Below are positions 44,919-53,534 of a stretch of 64,000 bases of DNA, one piece after another. A program made the position numbers and the translations under genes. Each line of letters begins with the position of its first letter. Positions within the stretch are counted from its first letter, which is position 1. Origin of the DNA: Dysgonomonas sp. PH5-45. Its GTDB lineage: Bacteria > Bacteroidota > Bacteroidia > Bacteroidales > Dysgonomonadaceae. The DNA lies in the NCBI RefSeq assembly GCF_029893235.1, contig NZ_JARXWE010000002.1:62001-126000 (forward strand), in the 5' to 3' direction. The notes below the pieces were generated by a model. That model saw only the letters and a program-made list of their open reading frames with translations, searched no databases and was not told the DNA's origin.

Positions 44919-45632
44919 TTACAACTTCAGATAGAAGTCTTTTGCCAACTCAGCAAACTCCTCAGAGTAAACATGCCGTGAGACTTCAATAACAAGCTGA
45001 TTGCAAACGGAAGGCTGTGGCATCCGCGACAGTTCCATTAATACGCGTTTGGGTTCGGACGCCGGAGTGGGTAATACTTCCGTCAGGCGGGTAGGATATA
45101 AACCGTATTTTTCGGCAAGTTCCAACAAAAAATATTTTTCCTGATACGGATATATGAACGACAACCGTCCTTTGTCCGATAAAAGATATTCTGAATACCG
45201 TATCAAATCTTCTACCGGAAGTGTATCGGTGTGGCGAGCCAGTGTACGTTTCTCACTGGGCGATTTGAGCGACGACGCAAAATAAGGAGGATTGGAAACT
45301 ATATGATCGTACGTATCCCTGCATTCCACAGCAAGCTCTTGCAAGGATATCTCTTTGCAGACGATGTTGGTGAAAGGTGATTCCCGCACGTTTTCGTTTG
45401 TCTGCAAAATAGCATCAGGGTCTATATCTATGGCTGTAATCCTTGCCGACTCGTCATAACGTTGCGCCAACATAATGGCAATCAGTCCCGAACCTGTGCC
45501 CACATCAAGAATAGTTTGACAGCCGGAAGCATCGGCCCATGCCCCGAGCAAAACCCCGTCGGTACCTACCTTCATGGCACATTTGTCGTGACGGATTGTG
45601 AACCGCTTAAACTCAAAATAAGGATTAGGCAT
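44919..45632 (-). CDS. trmN6: tRNA1(Val) A37 N6-methyltransferase
   Basis: SAM-dependent methylation of A37 in tRNA-Val (YfiC/TrmN6). 237 residues. SAM-binding ILDVGTGSGLIAIMLAQ (about residue 40), acidic AIDIDPDA, catalytic VSNPPYF (about 112), and the N-terminal FRFKxFxIxH-like start FKRFTIRHDKCAMKV. Located 84 bp from the ferredoxin gene, with a terminator between. Confidence 0.92.
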   Translation of the reverse strand: MPNPYFEFKRFTIRHDKCAMKVGTDGVLLGAWADASGCQTILDVGTGSGLIAIMLAQRYDESARITAIDIDPDAILQTNENVRESPFTNIVCKEISLQELAVECRDTYDHIVSNPPYFASSLKSPSEKRTLARHTDTLPVEDLIRYSEYLLSDKGRLSFIYPYQEKYFLLELAEKYGLYPTRLTEVLPTPASEPKRVLMELSRMPQPSVCNQLVIEVSRHVYSEEFAELAKDFYLKL

Positions 45633-45659
45633 AGTATTTTTACTGATATTTTAAACAAA

Positions 45660-45692
45660 CAAAAAGACCGTCCTGCGTAAACAAAACGGTCT
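45660..45692 (-). terminator. Intrinsic terminator of the ferredoxin gene
   Basis: AGACCGT (45665-45671) pairs with ACGGTCT (45686-45692); the minus strand continues into TTTTT (plus 45660-45664). Confidence 0.8.
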
Positions 45693-45715
45693 GTAAATCC
45701 TTATAGACTCTCAAA

Positions 45716-45883
45716 TTATGCAGGATGTATTGCTTCTGTTGGGCAAACATCTGCACATGTACCGCAGTCTGTACATGCATCTGGATCAATTTTATAGATT
45801 TCTCCTTCAGAAATCGCACCTACTGGGCACTCATCAATACATGTACCGCAAGCGATGCAATCTTCACTAATTACATAAGCCAT
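45716..45883 (-). CDS. 4Fe-4S ferredoxin
   Basis: A 55-residue bacterial-type 2[4Fe-4S] ferredoxin missed by length cut-offs. Two classic motifs: CIACGTCIDECP and CTDCGTCADVCP (C-x2-C-x2-C-x3-CP each). Low-potential electron carrier, probably for pyruvate:ferredoxin oxidoreductase and similar anaerobic enzymes. Monocistronic with its own promoter and terminator. Confidence 0.95.
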   Translation of the reverse strand: MAYVISEDCIACGTCIDECPVGAISEGEIYKIDPDACTDCGTCADVCPTEAIHPA

Positions 45884-45933
45884 GACTAATAGTTTTATAA
45901 ATTAATACTAACTTTTCTTTAACTTTGATAGCA

Positions 45934-45965
45934 CAAATATAAACCGATTTTTACTCGCAAACAAA
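45934..45965 (-). promoter_or_regulatory. Promoter of the ferredoxin gene
   Basis: Minus strand TTTG (plus 45962-45965), 20 bp, TATATTTG (plus 45934-45941), about 50 bp before the ATG. Exact consensus. Confidence 0.75.
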
Positions 45966-46415
45966 TATTATCTATTAGATTATATATATCTATTGATAAC
46001 ATTTATCTATACTCCAGATACTAATATGCTGACATACTGTATTTATAACATATAACAAAAGAATGGTACGGAATTCTAATTTTGAATGTTTCTAAAGTAA
46101 AAAACACCTTCCAAGCCTACTTAGAGAAGCAAAAACTGCTTTGCGAGATTTTTTCTACTTAATCTACCAATTTCTCTAAATACTTACTGGCCATTTCTAT
46201 ACCTCCTCTAAAAATCAAACGGCTTTCCTTATCAAAAATCAAAACCATGGGGTATTTCTTTACCTTGAGTTCTTTCCTTAATATGGTGTCTTCTATGTTA
46301 ATAGACAAAGAAGGCAAATAAAGATTTTCTTTTTTCAATATCTCCGCTCCTGTGGCATATGTTTCTTTTTCCTTCTCAATTCGGCTATGTAAGGCGAACA
46401 CCTGTACTTGAGGAT

Positions 46416-46422
46416 TGTCTTT
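46416..46422. repeat. IS982 target duplication, left copy
   Basis: TGTCTTT, repeated exactly at 47398-47404. Confidence 0.92.
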
Positions 46423-47397
46423 ACCCGTGGTGCATTTAAGCAATTACGGTTTTTAAGTTGTTAATATTCTTGTTATTTAATTTGTTTATGAGTTGTATGA
46501 CCGTCAGAGCCATAATCTTAGATAAGATTCTGTTTTTAAACCCATCAAAGGATTTGGCATAATTTCTACGAATCATAAATTGGTCGCACAGTTGGGAAAA
46601 CAAGGTTTCAATGCGTTTTCTTGATTTTCGAAAGATATAAGCTTGTGGCTTATAATCTTTTTGATTCCTACGCATTGGAACTTCAAGCCTTATTTGATTA
46701 GATGAGAACAAATCCCTTTGATAATCAATACTTAGATATCCTTTATCTCCTAAAATCGTACAATCTTTATACATTGATTTAATGTTTTTGAGATAATGAA
46801 TATCGTGTATGGATGCCTGTGTCAAATCAAAATCAGTAAATACACCATCAACAGTGCAGACTGCATGAAGTTTGTAACCATAATAATTATTTCCTTGAGA
46901 AGCACAATAACCCTTATCTGGTGCAGTTTCATATTCTTCTTTGCAAATCTGACTGCGAGTGCAGCGACTCAATTTGCATACTTCTAATGGCATACTGTCA
47001 ACAATAAAGTAATCTTGCCTACTGATACTGCGAGCCAATTCTTTGCGCAAGGCTTCCCGATGGTAAAATAAACCTCGTTTTCTCCGATTATAAACACTAC
47101 GCTCAACTTTGGATAATAAGTCAATAGGCAGCTTCCTAAACAAATCTCTCTCAGAATCAATACCTAAAAACTCTGACGTCAAGTCAATAGCAATCAACTC
47201 AATATCTGATAATTTAGGCTTACGTTTTTGATTCAGAAAATTCATTTTACCTCCAATATGTTGTAAGGTTTCTAATATTTTTTCGTAATTTCGAGTGAAG
47301 TTGTTCATATATTTAATTGATTGCAAGTCTTTTAAATATAATCATTTAACTGAGAATGAACAACTTCTTTTTATTTATATATTAATGCACCACGGGT
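46423..47397 (-). mobile_element. Complete IS982-family insertion sequence, 975 bp
   Basis: Ends ACCCGTGGTGCATT (46423-46436) and its exact complement AATGCACCACGGGT (47384-47397), flanked by 7-bp target duplications. Carries one uninterrupted transposase gene. The ACCC ends, size and single ORF fit IS982. Confidence 0.95.
46436..47326 (-). CDS. IS982-family transposase
   Basis: 296 residues; start at 47326 or at the ATG 18 bp further in (MNNFTRNYEKIL). DDE catalytic pattern: DYFIVDSMPLEVCK (first Asp), CTILGDKGYLS (second Asp), and KRIETLFSQLCDQF (Glu), with HAVCTVDGVFTDF between. The frame is intact from the start to the terminal repeat, so the element may be active. Confidence 0.95.
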   Translation of the reverse strand: MQSIKYMNNFTRNYEKILETLQHIGGKMNFLNQKRKPKLSDIELIAIDLTSEFLGIDSERDLFRKLPIDLLSKVERSVYNRRKRGLFYHREALRKELARSISRQDYFIVDSMPLEVCKLSRCTRSQICKEEYETAPDKGYCASQGNNYYGYKLHAVCTVDGVFTDFDLTQASIHDIHYLKNIKSMYKDCTILGDKGYLSIDYQRDLFSSNQIRLEVPMRRNQKDYKPQAYIFRKSRKRIETLFSQLCDQFMIRRNYAKSFDGFKNRILSKIMALTVIQLINKLNNKNINNLKTVIA

Positions 47398-47404
47398 TGT
47401 CTTT
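47398..47404. repeat. IS982 target duplication, right copy
   Basis: TGTCTTT, identical to 46416-46422. Confidence 0.92.
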
Positions 47405-48193
47405 ATATTTTTCGTACAGCTTTTGTACATGGGGCATATCTTGGTAGCAATACCCGCAATGGGTGTACCAACAATCCAACACCAAGTATTTACCCTTAAA
47501 AGCCGACAGGAACACGCTCTGTCCATCTTCGCCCGTAAATTCGGGGGCAACAGATACTACCTTTGCTTCTAATGCGCCCGTAAATGAACCATAATTTAAT
47601 TTGTTCTGCCACAATTTATTTCCTGTGGTAGAAAGCCAAAAGCCACAGACAAGAATAAATATAGATACTATAATCTTACTTTTCAATTCTAATTTATAAC
47701 AAAAATAAGCAGCTATCACAATTAATAAGTGTATTATATATTCAAAAAGAGTTCCCAGTGTTGGTGTAAAATCAATAACATGAACTGGCAAAGGCAATAT
47801 AGACATCCCGATTAGTGCACAAATCAAGACCGATTTCGGAGATGTTTTTTCTCTATATTTTGAGGTAATCCACATCATAAGGAAATAGTAAAGAATAACA
47901 CCTAAAAGTGATGATTGCATACGTCCATTTAATCCTAAAATGCTAAGCCCCCACCCCCGCAAAGGGACAATAATAAGGAAAACTAATGCAAAACTAAATA
48001 TGATAATTAAGTAAATTTTTATTTTTTGCTTCATGATAAGGCTTAGTTTTCCATAGAAAATGAGTATATTGTAGTTTATAATTGTAAGATTACATATTAA
48101 TCACAATATTATATAATATTTATTTAAAACACAAATAAATCAGCATTAAAAATAACATTATGTAATTGAATTTATCAAAAATATATCAAAAAA

Positions 48194-48868
48194 ATGTCAG
48201 ATAAAAAGCATACAGGCATAACCAAGCAGTTTTTGGATTGGATATACACCAAAGCTTTGAATGGTTTTGGAGGGGCAGACTCCGCTTACATTCTGGCGGA
48301 AAGCTATCTGAAAGGAAAAGGAACTATCGACCAGAAAGTTAACTCGCTCATAAAATGGCAAACCGCAAAATCGGCAACCAGCGGTTTCCTTTCAGGTTTC
48401 GGAGGGTTTGTTACCATCCCCTTCACTATTCCGGCCAATGTGGCAAGCGTTATCTATATACAGATAAGGATGATTGCTGCCATCGCATACATGGGCGGAC
48501 ACGACATAAGGGACGACAAAGTAAAAACCCTTACTTACATTTGCATGGCAGGCAATAGCGCCAAAGAGCTGTTGAAAGAAGTAAGCATCCGTGCCGGCGA
48601 AAAAGCCCTGACACACGCAATACAAAAAGCCTCGGTGCAAACGGTTTCGGCCATCAATCAAAAAGCCGGACAGAAAGCCTTGTCAAAATTGGGCGTTAAA
48701 GGCATTGCCAATGCCGGAAAGATAATACCTGTGGTGGGCGGGCTGATAAGCGGGTCGTACGACGCTATTTCGACAAAAGCAGTGGGTATGGCGGCAAAAA
48801 AAATATTTATCGACAACAACTTTAAAAATATAGAAGACCCGGAGGCTGATATTTTACCCGAAAAATAA
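48194..48868 (+). CDS. EcsC family protein
   Basis: 224 residues. Central hydrophobic stretch GFGGFVTIPFTIPANVASVI and IRMIAAIAYMGGHDIRDDKV, and the glycine-rich end GIANAGKIIPVVGGLISGSYDA, match the EcsC family, which is related to a protein encoded with the EcsAB ABC transporter in Bacillus but has no defined biochemical role. It precedes the mlaE-mlaF pair by 50 bp with a promoter between. Confidence 0.83.
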   Translation: MSDKKHTGITKQFLDWIYTKALNGFGGADSAYILAESYLKGKGTIDQKVNSLIKWQTAKSATSGFLSGFGGFVTIPFTIPANVASVIYIQIRMIAAIAYMGGHDIRDDKVKTLTYICMAGNSAKELLKEVSIRAGEKALTHAIQKASVQTVSAINQKAGQKALSKLGVKGIANAGKIIPVVGGLISGSYDAISTKAVGMAAKKIFIDNNFKNIEDPEADILPEK

Positions 48869-48869
48869 T

Positions 48870-48877
48870 TATCTTTG
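48870..48877 (+). promoter_or_regulatory. -7 promoter element of mlaE-mlaF
   Basis: TATCTTTG directly after the EcsC stop, 41 bp before the mlaE ATG. No -33 TTTG at standard spacing. Confidence 0.45.
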
Positions 48878-48918
48878 CACTTCGCCGCAAGGTATATTTT
48901 TAAGGTAACTGATAAATT

Positions 48919-49668
48919 ATGTTTTTATCCACTTTTTTCGAAAAACTGGGACAATACGTACTCCTTATGTCGAAGGTTTTTACAAAACCTCAGAAATGGA
49001 GTGTATTTTTCAGGCAATTTGTTCAGGAAATAAATAAACTTGGCGTTGGCTCCATTGGCATTGTTATTCTGATATCCTTCTTTATCGGGGCTGTTATAGT
49101 AGTCCAGATTAAACTAAATATAGACAACCCCATTATGCCACGATGGACGGTAGGTTACGTTTCGAGGGAAATTATTTTGCTCGAATTTTCATCGTCTATC
49201 ATGTTCCTTATCTTGGCCGGAAAGGTTGGTTCTAATATTGCATCCGAGATAGGCACAATCCGCATCACCGAACAGATTGATGCTTTGGAGATTATGGGTG
49301 TAAACTCGGCCAACTACCTGATACTGCCCAAAACCCTTGCCTTAATGGTATTTACCCCCGTATTGGTAACGTTCAGCATATTTGCAGGCGTTGTGGGTGG
49401 ATTTGTAGTTGCAGGGATAGGGCACATTATGCCTGTTGCAGACTTGGAATTTGGTTTTCAGTCGTTCTTCAAACCGTTTTATGTTTGGTATGCAATAATA
49501 AAATCTATTTTCTTTGCATATATTGTAGCAACAGTAGCCTCATACTATGGCTATTATGCACGGGGAGGTTCGCTCGATGTGGGTAAAGCAAGCACAAATT
49601 CGGTGGTGATGAGCAGTATTCTTATTCTGGCATCCGACTTAGTAATTACACAATTGATGATGGGATGA
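48919..49668 (+). CDS. mlaE: MlaE-type ABC transporter permease
   Basis: Inner-membrane permease of the phospholipid-trafficking Mla system. 249 residues with about five membrane helices. The MlaE segment LARESLGP...-like core is seen here as LEFSSSIMFLILAGKVGSNIASEIGTIRITEQIDALEIMG in sequence order (LAGKVGSNIASEIGTIRITE at about 100-119, then QIDALEIMGVN), followed by LPKTLALMVFTPVL. Overlaps mlaF by 4 bp. No mlaD gene is adjacent. Confidence 0.92.
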   Translation: MFLSTFFEKLGQYVLLMSKVFTKPQKWSVFFRQFVQEINKLGVGSIGIVILISFFIGAVIVVQIKLNIDNPIMPRWTVGYVSREIILLEFSSSIMFLILAGKVGSNIASEIGTIRITEQIDALEIMGVNSANYLILPKTLALMVFTPVLVTFSIFAGVVGGFVVAGIGHIMPVADLEFGFQSFFKPFYVWYAIIKSIFFAYIVATVASYYGYYARGGSLDVGKASTNSVVMSSILILASDLVITQLMMG

Positions 49669-50465
49669 TTGAAGTTAAAGACTTACGAAAATCGTTCGAC
49701 GAAAGGGAGGTTCTGAAAGGGATAAGCGCAACTTTCGAAGAAGGAAAAACCAATCTGATAATAGGGCAAAGCGGTTCGGGTAAAACCGTTCTGCTGAAAA
49801 ACCTTGTCGGTCTGATACGCCCCACAAATGGTGAGATACTTTACGATAATCGGGATTTAACCAAAATGGCGGGCGAAGAACTTAAATCGCTGCGTCAGGA
49901 GATGGGGATGATATTTCAGGGATCGGCCTTGTTCGATGCAAAAACCGTGTTCGAAAACGTGTATTTCCCCCTCGAAATGTTTTCAAAAATATCGAAAGAA
50001 GATAAAATAAAACGTGCCGAATTCTGCCTTGAACGTGTGAACCTGAAGGACGCAGGGCATCTTTACCCCTCGGAAATAAGCGGAGGGATGATGAAGCGCG
50101 CCGCCATTGCGCGTGCCATTGCATTGAATCCTAAGTACTTATTTTGCGACGAGCCTAACTCGGGACTCGACCCTCAAACATCGCTCGTTATTGATGATCT
50201 TATTCACGACATCACCAAAGAGTATAATATTACAACCGTAATCAATACCCACGACATGAACTCCGTTATGAATATCGGGGAAAAAATCCTTTTCATAAAA
50301 GAAGGTTCTTTGGAGTGGACAGGAACGAGCAAAGACATCATGTCGTCTACAAACGAAGCTCTGAACCGTTTTGTTTTCGCTTCCGACCTTTTCAAAAAAG
50401 TGAAACAGGCCGAAATGAAAGAAGCAACCGCACAACATCAAAAACCGACAACCAACCAGATATGA
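49665..50465 (+). CDS. mlaF: MlaF-type ABC transporter ATPase
   Basis: 266 residues. Walker [13 protein letters not shown] (about residue 37), Q-loop [10 protein letters not shown], signature [16 protein letters not shown], Walker [14 protein letters not shown], His switch NTHDMNSV. The GSALFD Q-loop and EPNSGLDP are MlaF-like. Pairs with the permease encoded just before. The stop overlaps the ATG of xth, so the three genes form one transcript. Confidence 0.93.
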   Translation: MIEVKDLRKSFDEREVLKGISATFEEGKTNLIIGQSGSGKTVLLKNLVGLIRPTNGEILYDNRDLTKMAGEELKSLRQEMGMIFQGSALFDAKTVFENVYFPLEMFSKISKEDKIKRAEFCLERVNLKDAGHLYPSEISGGMMKRAAIARAIALNPKYLFCDEPNSGLDPQTSLVIDDLIHDITKEYNITTVINTHDMNSVMNIGEKILFIKEGSLEWTGTSKDIMSSTNEALNRFVFASDLFKKVKQAEMKEATAQHQKPTTNQI

Positions 50466-51238
50466 AAATAATATCGTACAACGTGAACGGTATCCGTGCC
50501 GCAATAAACAAAGGTTTATTGACATGGCTTCAAGAAGAGCAAACCGATGCCGATGTAGTCTGTTTTCAGGAGTTAAAGGCTCACGAAGATCAGATTGACG
50601 TCATTTCGTTGCAAGCTTTGGGTTATCAGTATTGTTATTTCCATCCGGCCGAAAAGAAAGGTTACAGCGGCGTGGGAATAATATCTAAGCGCGAGCCCGA
50701 TTTCGTGAAAGTAGGCATGGATATGGATATATACGACCGCGAAGGGCGTGTTCTGCGTGCGGATTTCGGAGAGCTGACCGTTATTTGCGTTTATATACCT
50801 TCGGGCACGATGGGCGATGTACGGCAGGATTTCAAGATGCAATTTCTGGAAGACTTCACAAACTTCATTCTCGAACTCCGTAAGGAACGTAAAGAAGTGC
50901 TTATCTGCGGCGATTATAACATCTGCCACAAGCCAATAGACATAAATCACCCTGAACGGCATACCAAAGATTCGGGTTTCTTGCCCGAAGAAAGAGAATG
51001 GTTCGACCGTTTTATTGCAACAGGGATGGTCGATACCTTCCGCGAATACGACCAAAGCCCCGAAAAATACAGCTGGTGGAGCTACCGCGCAGGAGCAAGA
51101 GGCAAAAACTTAGGCTGGCGCATCGACTATCACCTGATATCGGAAGCCGTTAAACCCAAACTCCGCGGTGCCGCAATATTGCCCGAAGCTATGCACTCCG
51201 ATCATTGCCCTGTTGTTGTTGAAATAGAAAACCGATAA
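50462..51238 (+). CDS. xth: Exodeoxyribonuclease III (AP endonuclease)
   Basis: Repairs abasic sites and trims 3' ends. 258 residues from the ATG at 50462, which overlaps the mlaF stop as ATGA; upstream in-frame codons are antisense-free mlaF sequence in another frame and not part of the enzyme. Motifs: [18 protein letters not shown] (metal Glu), [11 protein letters not shown], and DHCPVVVE with IDYHLIS (catalytic Asp-His). Confidence 0.95.
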   Translation: MKIISYNVNGIRAAINKGLLTWLQEEQTDADVVCFQELKAHEDQIDVISLQALGYQYCYFHPAEKKGYSGVGIISKREPDFVKVGMDMDIYDREGRVLRADFGELTVICVYIPSGTMGDVRQDFKMQFLEDFTNFILELRKERKEVLICGDYNICHKPIDINHPERHTKDSGFLPEEREWFDRFIATGMVDTFREYDQSPEKYSWWSYRAGARGKNLGWRIDYHLISEAVKPKLRGAAILPEAMHSDHCPVVVEIENR

Positions 51239-51264
51239 GATATAAGCTTAAATAGATTTTATAG

Positions 51265-51306
51265 ATACTCAATAGCCTTGCAGTGATGCAACTTTTGAGT
51301 ATTTTT
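51265..51306 (+). terminator. Intrinsic terminator after xth
   Basis: ATACTCAA (51265-51272) pairs with TTGAGTAT (51295-51302), with a weak inner pairing TTGCA/TGCAA, then a T-run. It separates xth from the suf genes. Confidence 0.75.
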
Positions 51307-51349
51307 GTTGTTTATATAGTAACCCGAAATAAAAACATTTAATCATATA

Positions 51350-52111
51350 ATGGCCAATCTATTAAATATAAACAATTTACATGCCGACATAGACGGCAAA
51401 GAAATATTAAGGGGATTGAATCTTACAGTCAACAAAGGCGAAGTTCATGCTATTATGGGCCCTAACGGAGCAGGGAAAAGCACTCTGGCTTCGGTATTGG
51501 TAGGTAATCCTAATTTTGAAGTAACCGAGGGTGAAGTTCTATTCGAAGGAAAAGACTTGCTCGAACTTGCTCCCGAAGAAAGAGCCGGCGAAGGACTCTT
51601 CCTCAGCTTTCAGTATCCTGTCGAAATACCGGGCGTCAGCATGGTTAATTTTATGCGTACGGCCGTGAACGAAACCCGTAAATACAGGGGCGAAGAACCG
51701 GTTTCGGCTTCCGACTTTCTGAAACTGATGAAAGAAAAACGTCAGTTGGTGGAACTCGATAGTGACCTTGCCGGACGATCGGTAAACGAAGGCTTTTCGG
51801 GCGGAGAGAAAAAACGCAACGAAATATTCCAAATGGCAATGCTTAACCCCAAATTGGCTATTCTGGACGAAACCGATTCGGGTTTGGATATAGATGCCTT
51901 GCGCATCGTTGCTTCGGGCGTAAACAAGCTTCGCAGCGCCGAAAACGCAACCATCGTGATTACGCACTACCAACGCTTGTTGGAATACATCAAGCCCGAC
52001 TTTGTGCATGTGCTCTACAAAGGACGCATAGTAAAAAGCGCAGGCCCGGAATTGGCTCTCGAACTTGAGGAAAAAGGGTACGACTGGATTATCAAAGAGT
52101 TTCAAGATTAA
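51350..52111 (+). CDS. sufC: Fe-S cluster assembly ATPase SufC
   Basis: 253 residues, ABC-type ATPase of the SUF iron-sulfur assembly complex. Walker A GPNGAGKSTL (about residue 37), Q-loop region LFLSFQYPVEIPGV, signature FSGGEKKRNEIFQMA, Walker B LAILDETDSGLD, His switch VITHYQRLLEYI. The DETDSGLD and NEIFQ phrases are specific for SufC. Followed 44 bp later by sufD. Confidence 0.96.
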   Translation: MANLLNINNLHADIDGKEILRGLNLTVNKGEVHAIMGPNGAGKSTLASVLVGNPNFEVTEGEVLFEGKDLLELAPEERAGEGLFLSFQYPVEIPGVSMVNFMRTAVNETRKYRGEEPVSASDFLKLMKEKRQLVELDSDLAGRSVNEGFSGGEKKRNEIFQMAMLNPKLAILDETDSGLDIDALRIVASGVNKLRSAENATIVITHYQRLLEYIKPDFVHVLYKGRIVKSAGPELALELEEKGYDWIIKEFQD

Positions 52112-52155
52112 TCTCGTATCCCCCACTATGTCAATCTAAATTTCATTTAAACAGA

Positions 52156-53496
52156 ATGATAGAACAACAATATATCGACTTATTTACCAAGTGCCGGACG
52201 ATGATAGACTCGAACTCGGCCGAAGGTATCAATAAGTTACGGGACAGGGCTTTCGATGCTTTCAGAGAACTCGGTTTCCCGACAAAACAAATGGAGGATT
52301 TTCTGCATTCGGATATAGCCGGCAAATTTGCTCCCGATTATGGATTAAACCTGCAAAGGATTGAATATAAGATAAACCCGTACAAATCGTTCGGATGCAA
52401 CGTACCGGAGATGTCGACCAATCTGTATTTTGTACTGAACGATTCTTTTCAAGGCAAACATCTACCTGAGGTCTACTATCCCGAAGGTGTTTTTGTGGGA
52501 GGTTTGAAAGACTTTGCGGAACAACATCCCGATGTGTTTTCCAAATACTATGGCAATGCCATGGAGTGGGATAAGAACGGGGTAAACGCATTCAATACAA
52601 TGTTTGTACAAGATGGTTTTGTGGTTTATATCCCCGACAATACCGTTTTGGAGCAGCCTCTTCAATTGGTCAATATACTGAAAAGCTCGGTCAACTTTCT
52701 GGTAAACCGCCGCATAATGTTGATTGCCGGTAAAAACTCGCAAGTAAAACTTTTGGTTTGCGACCATGCGGTCGATTCGGCTAACTTCTTGGTAACACAG
52801 GTCACCGAGATTTTTGCCGGAGAAAATTCGCATGTCGATTTTTATGAGTTGGAAGAAAACTCCGACAATGTAACACGTTTGGCTGCAACATTTATACATC
52901 AGTCCGAGGGGTCGAATGTACTGAGCAACAATCTTACTCTGAATTGTGGTTTCACCCGCAACAACTACCACGTTAAACTCGATGGAGAACATGCCGAAAC
53001 TACCGTGGCGGGAATGATTATAGCCGGAAAAAAACAGCATGTGGATAACTTCGCGTTCTTAGACCATGCCAAGCCTAACTGTCAGAGCACGCAATTGTTC
53101 AAATACGTTTTGCAAGACAGCGCTTTAGGCGCCTTCTGCGGTCGTATTCTCGTAGAAAAAGACGCCCAGAAAACACAGGCCTATCAAACTAATAATAATC
53201 TGTGTACAACTCCTGACTCGCGCATGTATTCAAAACCCCAACTGGAAATCTATGCCGACGATGTTAAATGTTCGCACGGACTAACAACTGGACAGCTCGA
53301 CGAGGAGGCTCTTCTCTATATGAGAGCCCGGGGTATCGGCAAAGATACTGCCCGGCTGATGCTTATGCAGGCATTTACGGCCGATGTGCTTAAACTTATC
53401 CGCTTGGATGTGCTTAAAGACAGGTTGCAAGACCTTGTTGAAAAACGGTTCAAAGGCGAAACCGCCCGTTGTGGAAACTGTTCCATTTGCAAATAA
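52156..53496 (+). CDS. sufD: Fe-S cluster assembly protein SufD
   Basis: 446 residues. SufB/SufD beta-helix core, with the C-terminal KPQLEIYADDVKCSHGLTTG (conserved Cys-Ser-His-Gly) and RGIGKDTARLMLMQAF. Length and N-terminal helical domain favour SufD over SufB. Unusual tail ARCGNCSICK adds three cysteines at the end, possibly a metal-binding site. Operon with sufC and sufS; sufB is not in the window. Confidence 0.9.
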   Translation: MIEQQYIDLFTKCRTMIDSNSAEGINKLRDRAFDAFRELGFPTKQMEDFLHSDIAGKFAPDYGLNLQRIEYKINPYKSFGCNVPEMSTNLYFVLNDSFQGKHLPEVYYPEGVFVGGLKDFAEQHPDVFSKYYGNAMEWDKNGVNAFNTMFVQDGFVVYIPDNTVLEQPLQLVNILKSSVNFLVNRRIMLIAGKNSQVKLLVCDHAVDSANFLVTQVTEIFAGENSHVDFYELEENSDNVTRLAATFIHQSEGSNVLSNNLTLNCGFTRNNYHVKLDGEHAETTVAGMIIAGKKQHVDNFAFLDHAKPNCQSTQLFKYVLQDSALGAFCGRILVEKDAQKTQAYQTNNNLCTTPDSRMYSKPQLEIYADDVKCSHGLTTGQLDEEALLYMRARGIGKDTARLMLMQAFTADVLKLIRLDVLKDRLQDLVEKRFKGETARCGNCSICK

Positions 53497-53534
53497 CCTA
53501 ACACACAGAAGGATTCCTTTAAAACAAACTTATT

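Larger units (their letters stand above)
46159..48034 (-). pseudogene. Membrane-anchored TlpA-like protein split by IS982
   Basis: The 5' part (47398-48034) encodes about five hydrophobic segments and the start of a thioredoxin domain with LDCWYTHCGYCYQDMPH (C-x2-C); the 3' part (46159-46415) encodes the rest, with YPMVLIFDKESRLIF containing the cis-Pro. Removing the IS and one 7-bp target copy restores one uninterrupted frame of 297 residues through KYKDNPQVQVFAL. So apart from the insertion the gene looks healthy and the event is recent. Probably a periplasmic-facing thiol oxidoreductase anchored by the N-terminal helices. Confidence 0.92.

Noticed and set aside
46159-46443. Independent 94-residue thioredoxin-like gene
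   Set aside because: Its first residues come from the IS982 terminal repeat; the rest is the tail of the interrupted gene.
50315-50461. N-terminal extension of exodeoxyribonuclease III
   Set aside because: It is an alternative frame of mlaF; the ATG at 50462 gives the canonical start.
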